64,000 nucleotides of DNA. It comes from Aurantibrevibacter litoralis (GTDB taxonomy: Bacteria; Bacteroidota; Bacteroidia; Flavobacteriales; Flavobacteriaceae). The stretch is from positions 144,953 to 208,952 of the forward strand of contig NZ_JAYEEQ010000006.1 of assembly GCF_034651555.1 (NCBI RefSeq), read 5' to 3'. Below, one piece after another: positions 46,571 to 54,712 of the stretch. Both the position numbers and the translations under genes were made by a program. Positions within the stretch are counted from its first letter, which is position 1. Every line of letters begins with the position of its first letter. The notes under the pieces were generated by a model, which was not told the DNA's origin, did no database searches, and saw only the letters and a list, made by a program, of their open reading frames with translations.

Positions 46571-47944
46571 ATGGAAATCCTAATTATTATTTTATTTGTT
46601 TTAGGCTATTTAGCCATCACTTTAGAGCATAATCTGAAAATCGATAAACTAATTCCGGCATTGGGTATGATGGCATTGTTATGGGCTATTATTGCCCTAA
46701 ACCACATGTCTGTATTTGAAGTAAATCCCGATCTTCAGGAATTGGAAGAAGGTACCTTAGAAGGGATTTTACTTCATCATTTGGGAAAGACAGCCGAGAT
46801 ATTGTTTTTCCTTATGGGAGCGATGACTATAGTTGAAATTATAGACTATTTCGACGGATTTTCGACCATAAAGAATTACGTAAAAACGAAAAACAAGAAA
46901 AAGTTGTTGTGGATTGTGTCCTCTTTGGCATTTATTCTCTCTGCAATTATTGATAACCTTACCGCCACTATTGTTCTGATTACCATTTTACAAAAATTGA
47001 TCAAGGATAAGGAGTTACGCCTGTGGTTTGCGGGTATCATTATTGTAGCCGCCAATGCAGGAGGAGCCTGGTCGCCCATTGGAGATGTTACAACAACCAT
47101 GTTGTGGATTGCCAATAAAGTTACCGCCTTATCCCTTATAGAACATGTCTTTATCCCCTCGCTTTTTTGTTTTGCAGTGCCTACCTACATTGCGTCTAGA
47201 TTGGCAGTTTTTAAAGGAGAAATAGAAATAGACGCAGAAGAAGATGAAGAGGCAGTTACATCTAAATATGGCACAATTATGTTCTATTTAGGCTTATCGG
47301 CTATTATTTTTGTTCCTATTTTTAAAACTGTAACGCATTTACCTCCTTATGTAGGCATGATGCTTTCCCTAGCGGTTGTGGCTGCCTTTGCTGAAGTCTA
47401 CAGTTACCGTAAATTTAGTTTGTCCGATATTAACGACAGTGCAGAACACGATGCTGCCGGACATCATAGCCCTGTTCATAAGTCTCTTTCAAAAATAGAA
47501 ATGCCTAGTATTCTATTCTTTTTAGGTATTTTATTAGCCGTTGCTGCTCTTGAATCTTTGGGGTTGTTATTTCATTTTGCAGGTATGCTAAACGAAACAA
47601 TGCCCGGTCTGGGAACGGAGATGCATTCTACTAAAATCTCTGATCTTGTGGTGATCTTGTTGGGTGCAGGCTCTGCGATCATCGATAATGTGCCGTTGGT
47701 GGCTGCCAGTATTGGGATGTTCCAAATAGGGGTTGATGAGCCGGCATGGCATTTTATTGCTTATTCTGCCGGTACAGGCGGCAGTATGCTTATTATTGGC
47801 TCTGCAGCAGGAGTTGTCGCTATGGGTATGGAGAAGATCGATTTTTTCTGGTACCTAAAAAAAATAGCATGGTTAGCTTTGGTTGGCTTTTTGGCAGGGG
47901 CAGCGGTTTTTATCTTATTGCGAAATTTTATTTTAAACGCATAA
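46571..47944 (+). CDS. nhaD: sodium/proton antiporter NhaD
   Basis: A 457-residue ion transporter with about 12 membrane segments. Key stretches are LSAIIDNLTATIVLI, NAGGAWSPIGDVTTTMLW, GAGSAIIDNVPLVAA and SAGTGGSMLIIGSAAG, all typical of the NhaD family. It exports Na+ in exchange for protons at the inner membrane, useful for a marine organism. It lies 17 bases after gdh and 49 before exbB. Confidence 0.93.
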   Translation: MEILIIILFVLGYLAITLEHNLKIDKLIPALGMMALLWAIIALNHMSVFEVNPDLQELEEGTLEGILLHHLGKTAEILFFLMGAMTIVEIIDYFDGFSTIKNYVKTKNKKKLLWIVSSLAFILSAIIDNLTATIVLITILQKLIKDKELRLWFAGIIIVAANAGGAWSPIGDVTTTMLWIANKVTALSLIEHVFIPSLFCFAVPTYIASRLAVFKGEIEIDAEEDEEAVTSKYGTIMFYLGLSAIIFVPIFKTVTHLPPYVGMMLSLAVVAAFAEVYSYRKFSLSDINDSAEHDAAGHHSPVHKSLSKIEMPSILFFLGILLAVAALESLGLLFHFAGMLNETMPGLGTEMHSTKISDLVVILLGAGSAIIDNVPLVAASIGMFQIGVDEPAWHFIAYSAGTGGSMLIIGSAAGVVAMGMEKIDFFWYLKKIAWLALVGFLAGAAVFILLRNFILNA

Positions 47945-47993
47945 TTTTATCGACGAAATACCGTTATTATCGCAACTGTAATCTAAGGAAACT

Positions 47994-48686
47994 ATGTTAT
48001 TATTTCAGGATCTGGTCGATGAGACTCAGATGGGGCTAGATATATCGGAAGAAAAAACACTGTCGGTAATCGATTTAATATTTAATGGAGGCACAGCAAG
48101 TATCGTAATTATCGGCTTGCTGTTTGTAATGCTGTTTGTAGCGCTGTATATCTATTTTGAACGCATATTTGCCATTAAAGCTGCTTCAAGAATCGATAAA
48201 AATTTTATGAATCAAATCCGAGATCACATTGTAGGCGGAAAATTAGAAGCAGCCAAATTACTCTGTGCTCAAACCGACTCACCGGTAGCTCGCTTAACCG
48301 AGAAGGGTATCTCTAGAATCGGAAAACCATTAGACGATATTAATACAGCTATTGAAAACGCAGGCACCCTAGAAGTGTATAAACTAGAGAAAAATGTGAG
48401 TATTCTAGCTACGGTAGCCGGTGCTGCTCCTATGATTGGGTTCTTAGGAACTGTTATTGGAATGATATTGGCATTTCACCAAATGGCCACTAGTGGCGGA
48501 CAAGCGGAAATGGGTTCCTTGGCGGCCGGGATATATACGGCTATGACCACTACGGTTGCCGGGTTAATTGTGGGCATTATTGCCTATATCGGTTATAATC
48601 ATTTAGTAAACCGGACGGATAAGGTTGTACATAAAATGGAAGCCAATGCCGTAGATTTCTTAGATTTACTTAACGAACCCATATAA
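47994..48686 (+). CDS. exbB: ExbB/TolQ/MotA-type proton channel subunit
   Basis: A 230-residue protein with three membrane helices (about 36-56, 140-162 and 180-200) and the family motifs APMIGFLGTVIGMI and AAGIYTAMTTTVAGLIVGI. It would form the proton channel with ExbD to energise TonB and outer-membrane transporters. The gene is followed by exbD after 15 bases and then a TonB-like gene. Confidence 0.93.
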   Translation: MLLFQDLVDETQMGLDISEEKTLSVIDLIFNGGTASIVIIGLLFVMLFVALYIYFERIFAIKAASRIDKNFMNQIRDHIVGGKLEAAKLLCAQTDSPVARLTEKGISRIGKPLDDINTAIENAGTLEVYKLEKNVSILATVAGAAPMIGFLGTVIGMILAFHQMATSGGQAEMGSLAAGIYTAMTTTVAGLIVGIIAYIGYNHLVNRTDKVVHKMEANAVDFLDLLNEPI

Positions 48687-48701
48687 TAAAACGCCGTTGA
48701 A

Positions 48702-49088
48702 ATGAAATTGAAAGGAAGAAATAAGGTGAGTCCCGATTTCAGCATGGCTTCAATGACAGATATTGTGTTTCTGTTATTGGTATTCTTTATGCTTACGGCC
48801 AATTCGCCTAATGCCCTAGACTTATTATTGCCAAAGGCTAAGGGAAAATCTACCAATACGCAAAACGTATCGGTAAGTATTAATAAGAATTTAGAATACT
48901 TTGTAAACAACCAAAAGATTAACGGAGCTTATATAGAAATTGAACTTAAAAAAGCACTTCAAGGACAAGATAAACCTACCATCATTCTTAGGGCAGAAGA
49001 AAGCGTTGCGATAAAGGAAGCCGTAAACGTTATGGATATCGCTAATAGGAATAATTACAAGGTTATTTTGGCGGTGCGCCCCAATTAA
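48702..49088 (+). CDS. exbD: ExbD family biopolymer transporter
   Basis: A 128-residue ExbD: cytosolic start, one membrane helix with the conserved proton-carrying aspartate in SMTDIVFLLLVFFML, then a periplasmic domain. Its TAA overlaps the ATG of the following TonB gene by one base (TAATG). It partners with ExbB. Confidence 0.93.
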   Translation: MKLKGRNKVSPDFSMASMTDIVFLLLVFFMLTANSPNALDLLLPKAKGKSTNTQNVSVSINKNLEYFVNNQKINGAYIEIELKKALQGQDKPTIILRAEESVAIKEAVNVMDIANRNNYKVILAVRPN

Positions 49089-49927
49089 TGTCGTTCTTAG
49101 ATACAAGACACAAGAAAAAATCTTTTACACTAACAACACTCTTGTTAAGTGTACTGCTATTATTGCTATTTTATATTGGTCTCACCTATTTGGATCCGCC
49201 AATAGAAAATGGCATTTCTGTTAATTTTGGAGCCATGGACTATGGTTCCGGAACAATACAGCCCAAAGAAGCCATAAAAACAGTGCCTCAGCAAGAAAAA
49301 CAGCCAGACAAAAAAGTAGAGGAAGTGGTAAAGGAAATTCCTCAAGAAAAAATAGAAGAGGTGCTAACCAATGACGATATCGATGCTCCAGTAATCTCCC
49401 CCAAAAAGAAAGAAATTAAAGAAACACCCAAGATAGAACCTAAACCCAAGGAAGAAGTTAAAAAACCTGTTGAAGCTCCTAAACCTTCCCAGAGCACCAC
49501 CGATGCGCTTTCCAGCATTATCAATGGCCCTAAAAATGAGGGTACTGCTACAGGTGGCGAGGGCGATGACAAAAGAGCCGGCGACAAGGGGCAGCCCGAT
49601 GGTGACCCCTATGCCACAAGCTATTACGGAAGTCCAGGTTCTGGTTCCGGAACCGGTGGTTTTGGCTTAAACGGAAGATCCTTAATTAGTAAAGGAAAAG
49701 TAGTACAAGACTGTAATGAAGAAGGAAGGGTTGTAGTAAAAATTACAGTAGACCGAAATGGGGTCGTAGTGAGCGCTACTCCGGGTGTACAAGGCACTAC
49801 CAACAATCATCCGTGCCTTTTAGAACCCGCTAAAAAAACCGCCTTTATGCACAAGTGGAATTTGGACGCCAATGCCCCAAGTCAACAAATAGGTTTTGTG
49901 GTGGTCAATTTTAAATTGGGAGAATAA
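49088..49927 (+). CDS. TonB-like energy transducer
   Basis: A 279-residue protein: membrane helix at about residues 13-31, a long Pro/Lys/Glu-rich periplasmic linker (about 65-135, with repeated KKP/EPKPKEE), a glycine-rich segment (160-190), and a C-terminal TonB-like domain with GRVVVKITVDRNGVVVSATPG. It couples the ExbB/ExbD proton motive force to outer-membrane receptors. Start overlaps exbD stop. Confidence 0.88.
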   Translation: MSFLDTRHKKKSFTLTTLLLSVLLLLLFYIGLTYLDPPIENGISVNFGAMDYGSGTIQPKEAIKTVPQQEKQPDKKVEEVVKEIPQEKIEEVLTNDDIDAPVISPKKKEIKETPKIEPKPKEEVKKPVEAPKPSQSTTDALSSIINGPKNEGTATGGEGDDKRAGDKGQPDGDPYATSYYGSPGSGSGTGGFGLNGRSLISKGKVVQDCNEEGRVVVKITVDRNGVVVSATPGVQGTTNNHPCLLEPAKKTAFMHKWNLDANAPSQQIGFVVVNFKLGE

Positions 49928-49930
49928 GGA

Positions 49931-51142
49931 ATGAGTTACAAGGAGACTTTGGCATGGATGTATGGCCAACTTCCCATGTACCAACATTCCGGTAAATCGG
50001 CTTATAGTCCCAAATTAGATGCCATAAAGGAATTTTCAAACTATCTCAATCAGCCGGAAACCAAATTTAAAAGCATACATGTAGGCGGTACCAATGGTAA
50101 GGGCTCTAGCAGCCACATGCTTGCGTCTATTCTACAAGAAGCGGGCTACACCGTGGGCTTATATACTTCACCTCATTTAAAAGATTTCCGAGAACGCATC
50201 AAAATTAACGGAATACCGGTAAGTCGTACTTTTGTAACCCGTTTCGTTCAACGTCATTTGGATTTTTTAAGCTCCAAAAGGTTATCCTTTTTTGAAATGA
50301 CGGTGGGTATGGCTTTTGATTATTTTGCGCATAAAAAAGTAGATATTGCCATCATAGAGGTGGGTCTTGGTGGTCGGTTAGATTCTACTAACATTATCCT
50401 CCCCCAAGTTTCACTCATTACTAATATTGGCTTTGATCATATTGACATTTTAGGCGATACACTAGAATTAATAGCCACCGAAAAGGCCGGAATTATAAAG
50501 CCAAATGTACCGGTGGTTATTAGTGAATATCAAGAAGAAACAGCACCAATATTTATAGATGTAGCATCCAAGACGAATTCAAAAATCCTATTTGCAAGCA
50601 AAGAGCGCTTAAAAAAATATAAAGTCTCCCTTCTAGGAAATTACCAACAAAGAAATATAAAAGGTGTCCTTTGTGTATTACAGCAGCTGAAAGGTTTTAC
50701 CATTACGGAGCAGCATATTATAGCGGGGCTACTGCATGTGGTTGAAAACACTGGTTTATTGGGAAGGTGGCACGTGTTGCAAGAAAAACCAAAAGTTATC
50801 TGTGATACCGCACATAATAGTGAGGGTTTGGCCTTGGTATTAGATCAGGTAAAACATGAAAAATTCCGACGCTTGCATTTGGTTATCGGATTTGTGAAGG
50901 ACAAGAACCTGGATGCCATTTTACCGTTATTTCCCAAGGATGCTCAGTATTATTTTGCCCGGCCCAATATTGCAAGAGGATTAGCCGTAAAAACGGTGAA
51001 AGAAAAGGCAAGGGAAAACGGCTTGGAGGGCAAGATTTATGTGTCTGTAAAAAGTGCCTTAAGGGCCGCATTAAAGAAGGCGCATCCAGATGATTTAGTG
51101 TTTGTGGGAGGCAGTACATTTGTGGTGGCAGAAGTGGTTTAA
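49931..51142 (+). CDS. folC: bifunctional folylpolyglutamate synthase/dihydrofolate synthase
   Basis: A 403-residue Mur-ligase-like enzyme: ATP loop VGGTNGKGSSS (residues 51-61), GLYTSPHLKDFRERI, and VGLGGRLDSTN, then ITNIGFDHIDILGDT. It adds glutamate to dihydropteroate and folates. It begins three bases after the TonB stop and is the last gene before the tRNA-Val promoter. Confidence 0.95.
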   Translation: MSYKETLAWMYGQLPMYQHSGKSAYSPKLDAIKEFSNYLNQPETKFKSIHVGGTNGKGSSSHMLASILQEAGYTVGLYTSPHLKDFRERIKINGIPVSRTFVTRFVQRHLDFLSSKRLSFFEMTVGMAFDYFAHKKVDIAIIEVGLGGRLDSTNIILPQVSLITNIGFDHIDILGDTLELIATEKAGIIKPNVPVVISEYQEETAPIFIDVASKTNSKILFASKERLKKYKVSLLGNYQQRNIKGVLCVLQQLKGFTITEQHIIAGLLHVVENTGLLGRWHVLQEKPKVICDTAHNSEGLALVLDQVKHEKFRRLHLVIGFVKDKNLDAILPLFPKDAQYYFARPNIARGLAVKTVKEKARENGLEGKIYVSVKSALRAALKKAHPDDLVFVGGSTFVVAEVV

Positions 51143-51161
51143 TCTTTTCTTGTTTTTTCTT

Positions 51162-51190
51162 TTGGGGAATGAAAAACTATCCTATATTTG
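51162..51190 (+). promoter_or_regulatory. promoter of tRNA-Val(TAC)
   Basis: TTG at 51162-51164 and TATATTTG at 51183-51190, 18 bases apart, about 55 bases upstream of the tRNA. Confidence 0.75.
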
Positions 51191-51244
51191 CACTCGCTTA
51201 CAGGAAAGGTAACTTAATTTCCTTTACGCATAACAAAGGGTTAC

Positions 51245-51319
51245 GGGCTCTTAGCTCAGCTGGTTCAGAGCACCTGCCTTACAAGCAGGGGGTCACTGGT
51301 TCGAACCCAGTAGGGCCCA
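51245..51319 (+). tRNA. tRNA-Val(TAC)
   Basis: Complete cloverleaf: acceptor GGGCTCT/AGGGCCC (one wobble), D arm GCTC/GAGC, anticodon stem CCTGC/GCAGG with loop CTTACAA (anticodon TAC), T arm ACTGG TTCGAAC CCAGT. CCA is not encoded. Confidence 0.97.
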
Positions 51320-51329
51320 CATCCACAAA

Positions 51330-51366
51330 AAAAAGCTTTTCAAGCAATTGGAAAGCTTTTTCTTTT
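51330..51366 (+). terminator. terminator of tRNA-Val(TAC)
   Basis: Ten-pair stem AAAAAGCTTT/AAAGCTTTTT with a 12-base loop followed by CTTTTTT, 11 bases after the tRNA. Confidence 0.75.
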
Positions 51367-51371
51367 TTACG

Positions 51372-51392
51372 GGTACAACATAGGTACAACAT
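51372..51392. repeat. tandem repeat GGTACAACAT next to the tRNA
   Basis: Two copies of GGTACAACAT separated by a single A, just beyond the tRNA terminator. Short direct repeats in such positions are sometimes recombinase arm or core sites, but no integrase gene is present. Confidence 0.4.
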
Positions 51393-51617
51393 TTTATTTT
51401 TAATACATTGAGTTCAAGCTTATGCCACTTCACGTTTGTACATCATAACCTGAGTGCGATTAAAACAGGCATAGTTGGCTGGCGGTTTCGATGCCCCAGA
51501 TATAAGGATTTTTGTTAGAAAAACATAGGTCACTAGTCCAAATACCAGTTTGGCCATGAAGTTTGCGTATAATTATGTAAGAATTAAGGATGATATTAAA
51601 AGCAATCCAATTTCTAG

Positions 51618-51915
51618 GTCATAAGACAGAAAATTTAAGTGACTTTTTTTATTATAATTTTCGCAGTCATTTTATAATTTATTATTTATCAACACTTTAA
51701 CTTACAAAATTCTGCCTTCTTTCAAAATTACAAACCTAAAATAGTAATCAAACTGGGGTGAATAGTATATTTTCACTAACTTTTGGTTCTTGATATTGTT
51801 TTTTGAATTCAAAATAATCGTATTGAAATTGACCACGAGGATACCCAAAATCAATGATTTAAATAAGATTAAAATATTGATTTTCAATTAATTGAACTTT
51901 TTTTTGTCTTATGAC
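51618..51915. mobile_element. candidate MITE-like element with terminal inverted repeats
   Basis: GTCATAAGACAGAAAA at 51618-51633 and its reverse complement TTTTTTGTCTTATGAC at 51900-51915 match at 15 of 16 positions and enclose 298 AT-rich bases without a transposase. No target-site duplication is visible in the flanks. A 61-codon minus-strand frame inside is not convincing as a gene. This would be a non-autonomous element if real. Confidence 0.4.
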
Positions 51916-52094
51916 ATACTCTTGGTTTGCATTATTAGGCACGATCTTCTTTTAAAACAATAACTCCCTCAAATCCAGATTACCAAAGACCAAACTAAAT
52001 AATGAAAATTATAATTAAACCATTCATTTCAGTATCTTAGTAAGGGTTATTAATCCAATAACGATAAACTCATTGCACATAAAATCTATAAAAA

Positions 52095-52634
52095 ATGGAA
52101 ACAGAACCTGTACAACCAAGAACCATTGCGCTAAATAAACAAGTTATTTGAAATGTTGATCTTAGGGTAGGAAAGGAAAAAGAGAAGAAGGATAAACAAA
52201 ATATTCAATTAATCTATGCAAGTCAGCTATATGGGACATTTTTTGGTGTTGCAGCGAAATTCAATATGAACGAAACAGGTCAATTCTTGGAAACAATGGA
52301 GTTAGATCTTATTAATTATAAAGGACTATTTAACTTAGGAATCCTCGCAGAGGAGACCAAAGCTGCTTGGTGTGAGCCTGATAGTAAAGGTCAAGCTTTA
52401 TTAACCCTACATTTGAAAGCAGCAAATGGTCTGCATTCTTTCAAAAAGGATTCCACGTTAATTATTAATTGTAAAAAAACGCCCATAGACCAGCTAAATG
52501 AAATGATTGTTAGCAGAGAACTCCATCCAATTTATGAAATGGATCAAGCAAATTATGAAGAAATTTTGCGCGCGAATTTATTCGATTCGGAATTCTACGA
52601 AAGAGATGGAGTAGCTGTTTTAAAAAAAAAATAG
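52095..52634 (+). pseudogene. unknown gene interrupted by an in-frame TGA
   Basis: From ATG 52095 one frame runs 180 codons to a stop at 52634, except for TGA at 52149-52151 (codon 19). The frame on both sides is continuous: METEPVQPRTIALNKQVI, then NVDLRVGKEKEKKD and onward, ending in DGVAVLKKK. A single TGG to TGA change would explain it. Translation from the internal ATG at 52266 would give only 122 residues. The protein is mixed alpha/beta and soluble with no family I recognise. Base composition is AT-rich, as in the following kinase. Confidence 0.6.
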
Positions 52635-52718
52635 AATGGATGTAATAGGTAAAATGGTAACTATTGGTAAATGCCAAAATTCCTTGGTAAAATTTATTAA
52701 GTAAAAGAGTAACGTGAT

Positions 52719-54545
52719 ATGATAAACCTTTTCCTTTTTATAGGACTTATGCAATCCGGATCCAATTTAAAAATCACCAATGAGTGTTGGCAAGCACTAA
52801 TGAATTTAGAAATTAAAAAGGCTCAAAAAATTTCAACTAAAATCGAAGACATTCAACTACGCGATTTAACACTAAAATATATTGATGTTATCACCACTGG
52901 AAGACCTGTTCAAATTGATGCAATTCAAGTTAAAAATTTAAATAATGAACAAAAAATTCTGTACCACCTCGTAAAGGCTCAGAACGAAGTTATTATCGGA
53001 AATGGTTCTAGTTTACAGGCCTATAAAGATCTTTCCTCAGCACTATTTATAAGCAACGAAAATGGATTCAAAGAGCTCTCAAAACTTTCATTAGTAACTA
53101 TTTTAAATTTATTAAAATCAGAAATATTCATTGGTGGAAATCAACATTTAACATACCTTACTTATTTTAAAGAGCTGAGTGACTCTAAAAATGACAAAAT
53201 TATTTCTTCTTATTTCGATGTGGTTTTTGCTTCAAAAGAAAATGAAAGTCTAGTACATTCGGAGGACCTTGGAGATTTAATAAAAAATTTGGACTCTATA
53301 TTTGCTACAGTCCCTGACACACATCCTTATAAGCCATTTTATTTATACGAAAAAGGGATAGAAAGTAAATTAACTGGTGCGTATGACAATGCCATTGATT
53401 ACCTGCGTAAAGCAATAAAATTTTGTAAAGAACCTCAGTATTCAAGATTGGAAAGCATTTTACATTGGCAATTGTCTCATACTCATATGCTCAATAATAA
53501 TTTGGCAAAGGCAGAAGAAGAATTAGTACTTTCCCAAAACACCTCAATAAACTTAAAAGAGCAGTTTTATGATGATAGATTAAAAGCTTGGATTTTAAAA
53601 GAAAAAGAAATGTATGACTCTGCTTATTATTACCTAAATAGTTCCTTGTTGAAGGAATTTGAGCTGGGTGCCAAAACTAACTCTTTAGAATCAGGAATAT
53701 TAGCCGTTAAAAATGAAACTGATAAATTAAAAATTGATAAGTTACAATTAGAAAATAAGAAAAGTAAGGTTCAATTGTATCTCTTTTTAGTACTATTTGC
53801 ATTGGTAATAACAGTAATTACCGCAACATTTGCTTATAAAAACTCACTAAAAAGGAGATTACTGGCAGAACAACAAGAGCTGATACAGAAGCAAAGAGTT
53901 GAAACCTTGCTTAGAGACCAAGAACTAATAGGAATAGATGCCATGATCGCAGGTCAAGAAAAAGAGAGACAGAAAGTCGCAAATGAATTACATGATGATT
54001 TAGGTAGCTTATTAACGACTATGAAGCATCATTTCGAAAACTCTCAAATTGGCAAAAATAATCCAAGGTTAATACCTGTAGAAAAATTACTAAATGAGGC
54101 TTATCATAAGGTGAGAGGAATAGCTCATAGTAAAAATTCTGGAGTAATGAGTAATCAAGGTCTTTTACCTGCTATCAAAAAGATGTCGAGCGTTATTTCT
54201 GAAACAAATGCTATAAAGGTTGTAGTTGAAGATTTCGGAATGGGTACTAGACTTGAAAACGCTATAGCGTTGAACATTTTTAGAATGATCCAGGAATTAG
54301 TTGCGAATACAATAAAACATTCAAAAGCAACCAAAGTAACTATTCAATTGACACAACATGCCGACAATTTTAATATTATTATTGAAGACAACGGTATTGG
54401 TTTTGATTACGGTGCTTTGGATAAAAAAACCAGCGGTATGGGATTGAACAATATTGAAAAAAGAGTGGAACATATGGCGGGTAGGTTTACAATTGATAGT
54501 GTAATGGGAAAAGGGACTTCCATAATAATTGATATACCCATATAA
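52719..54545 (+). CDS. TPR-containing sensor histidine kinase (HisKA_3 type)
   Basis: A 608-residue sensor kinase: helical, TPR-like N-terminal 330 residues (e.g. LTGAYDNAIDYLRKAIKF), membrane helix at about 350-372, a coiled linker, HisKA_3 dimerisation motif with phospho-acceptor H425 in ANELHDDLGS, and an ATPase domain with NTIKHSKA, EDNGIGFD and SGMGLNNI. These match NarL-partner kinases. The N-terminus has only a weak signal (MINLFLFIGL), so topology is uncertain. It is markedly AT-rich. The partner regulator immediately downstream is a remnant. Confidence 0.92.
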   Translation: MINLFLFIGLMQSGSNLKITNECWQALMNLEIKKAQKISTKIEDIQLRDLTLKYIDVITTGRPVQIDAIQVKNLNNEQKILYHLVKAQNEVIIGNGSSLQAYKDLSSALFISNENGFKELSKLSLVTILNLLKSEIFIGGNQHLTYLTYFKELSDSKNDKIISSYFDVVFASKENESLVHSEDLGDLIKNLDSIFATVPDTHPYKPFYLYEKGIESKLTGAYDNAIDYLRKAIKFCKEPQYSRLESILHWQLSHTHMLNNNLAKAEEELVLSQNTSINLKEQFYDDRLKAWILKEKEMYDSAYYYLNSSLLKEFELGAKTNSLESGILAVKNETDKLKIDKLQLENKKSKVQLYLFLVLFALVITVITATFAYKNSLKRRLLAEQQELIQKQRVETLLRDQELIGIDAMIAGQEKERQKVANELHDDLGSLLTTMKHHFENSQIGKNNPRLIPVEKLLNEAYHKVRGIAHSKNSGVMSNQGLLPAIKKMSSVISETNAIKVVVEDFGMGTRLENAIALNIFRMIQELVANTIKHSKATKVTIQLTQHADNFNIIIEDNGIGFDYGALDKKTSGMGLNNIEKRVEHMAGRFTIDSVMGKGTSIIIDIPI

Positions 54546-54658
54546 TTACCGTAGCAATTGCTGAAGGTCATCTGGATGTACTGGATGGCATGGAATCCTA
54601 TATTAATGAACCCGCCACTATTTTAGTAGGTCATGCCCATAACGGTGAATTGATTCAT
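54542..54658 (+). pseudogene. remnant of a NarL/LuxR-type response regulator receiver domain
   Basis: Directly after the kinase stop, in the frame ATA ATT ACC, reads IITVAIAEGHLDVLDG and on to ILVGHAHNGEL, which matches the first third of a receiver domain (typical VAIAEDHxxVLDG, then GxANNGEEL). The start codon is missing (ATA), the first acidic residue pair is damaged (EDH to EGH), and the phospho-acceptor aspartate and DNA-binding domain are gone. The fragment then runs into the leader of the amidohydrolase. Confidence 0.7.
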
Positions 54659-54712
54659 TCCGGCTCGTGCACGAAGTGTTCCTTTTTTATATCTTTAAAT
54701 AAAAATACTGCC

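Noticed and set aside
51169..51411. 80-codon ORF across tRNA-Val(TAC)
   Set aside because: It reads through a perfect tRNA cloverleaf and its terminator; it is a chance frame.
51421..51558. 45-codon minus-strand ORF near the tRNA
   Set aside because: Short, without promoter or known homology; not enough evidence.
51702..51887. 61-codon minus-strand ORF inside the MITE-like block
   Set aside because: AT-rich low-complexity sequence with no promoter or recognisable motif.
54590..54712. N-terminal extension of the amidohydrolase
   Set aside because: The extension is the response-regulator remnant plus leader; the signal peptide begins at 54713.
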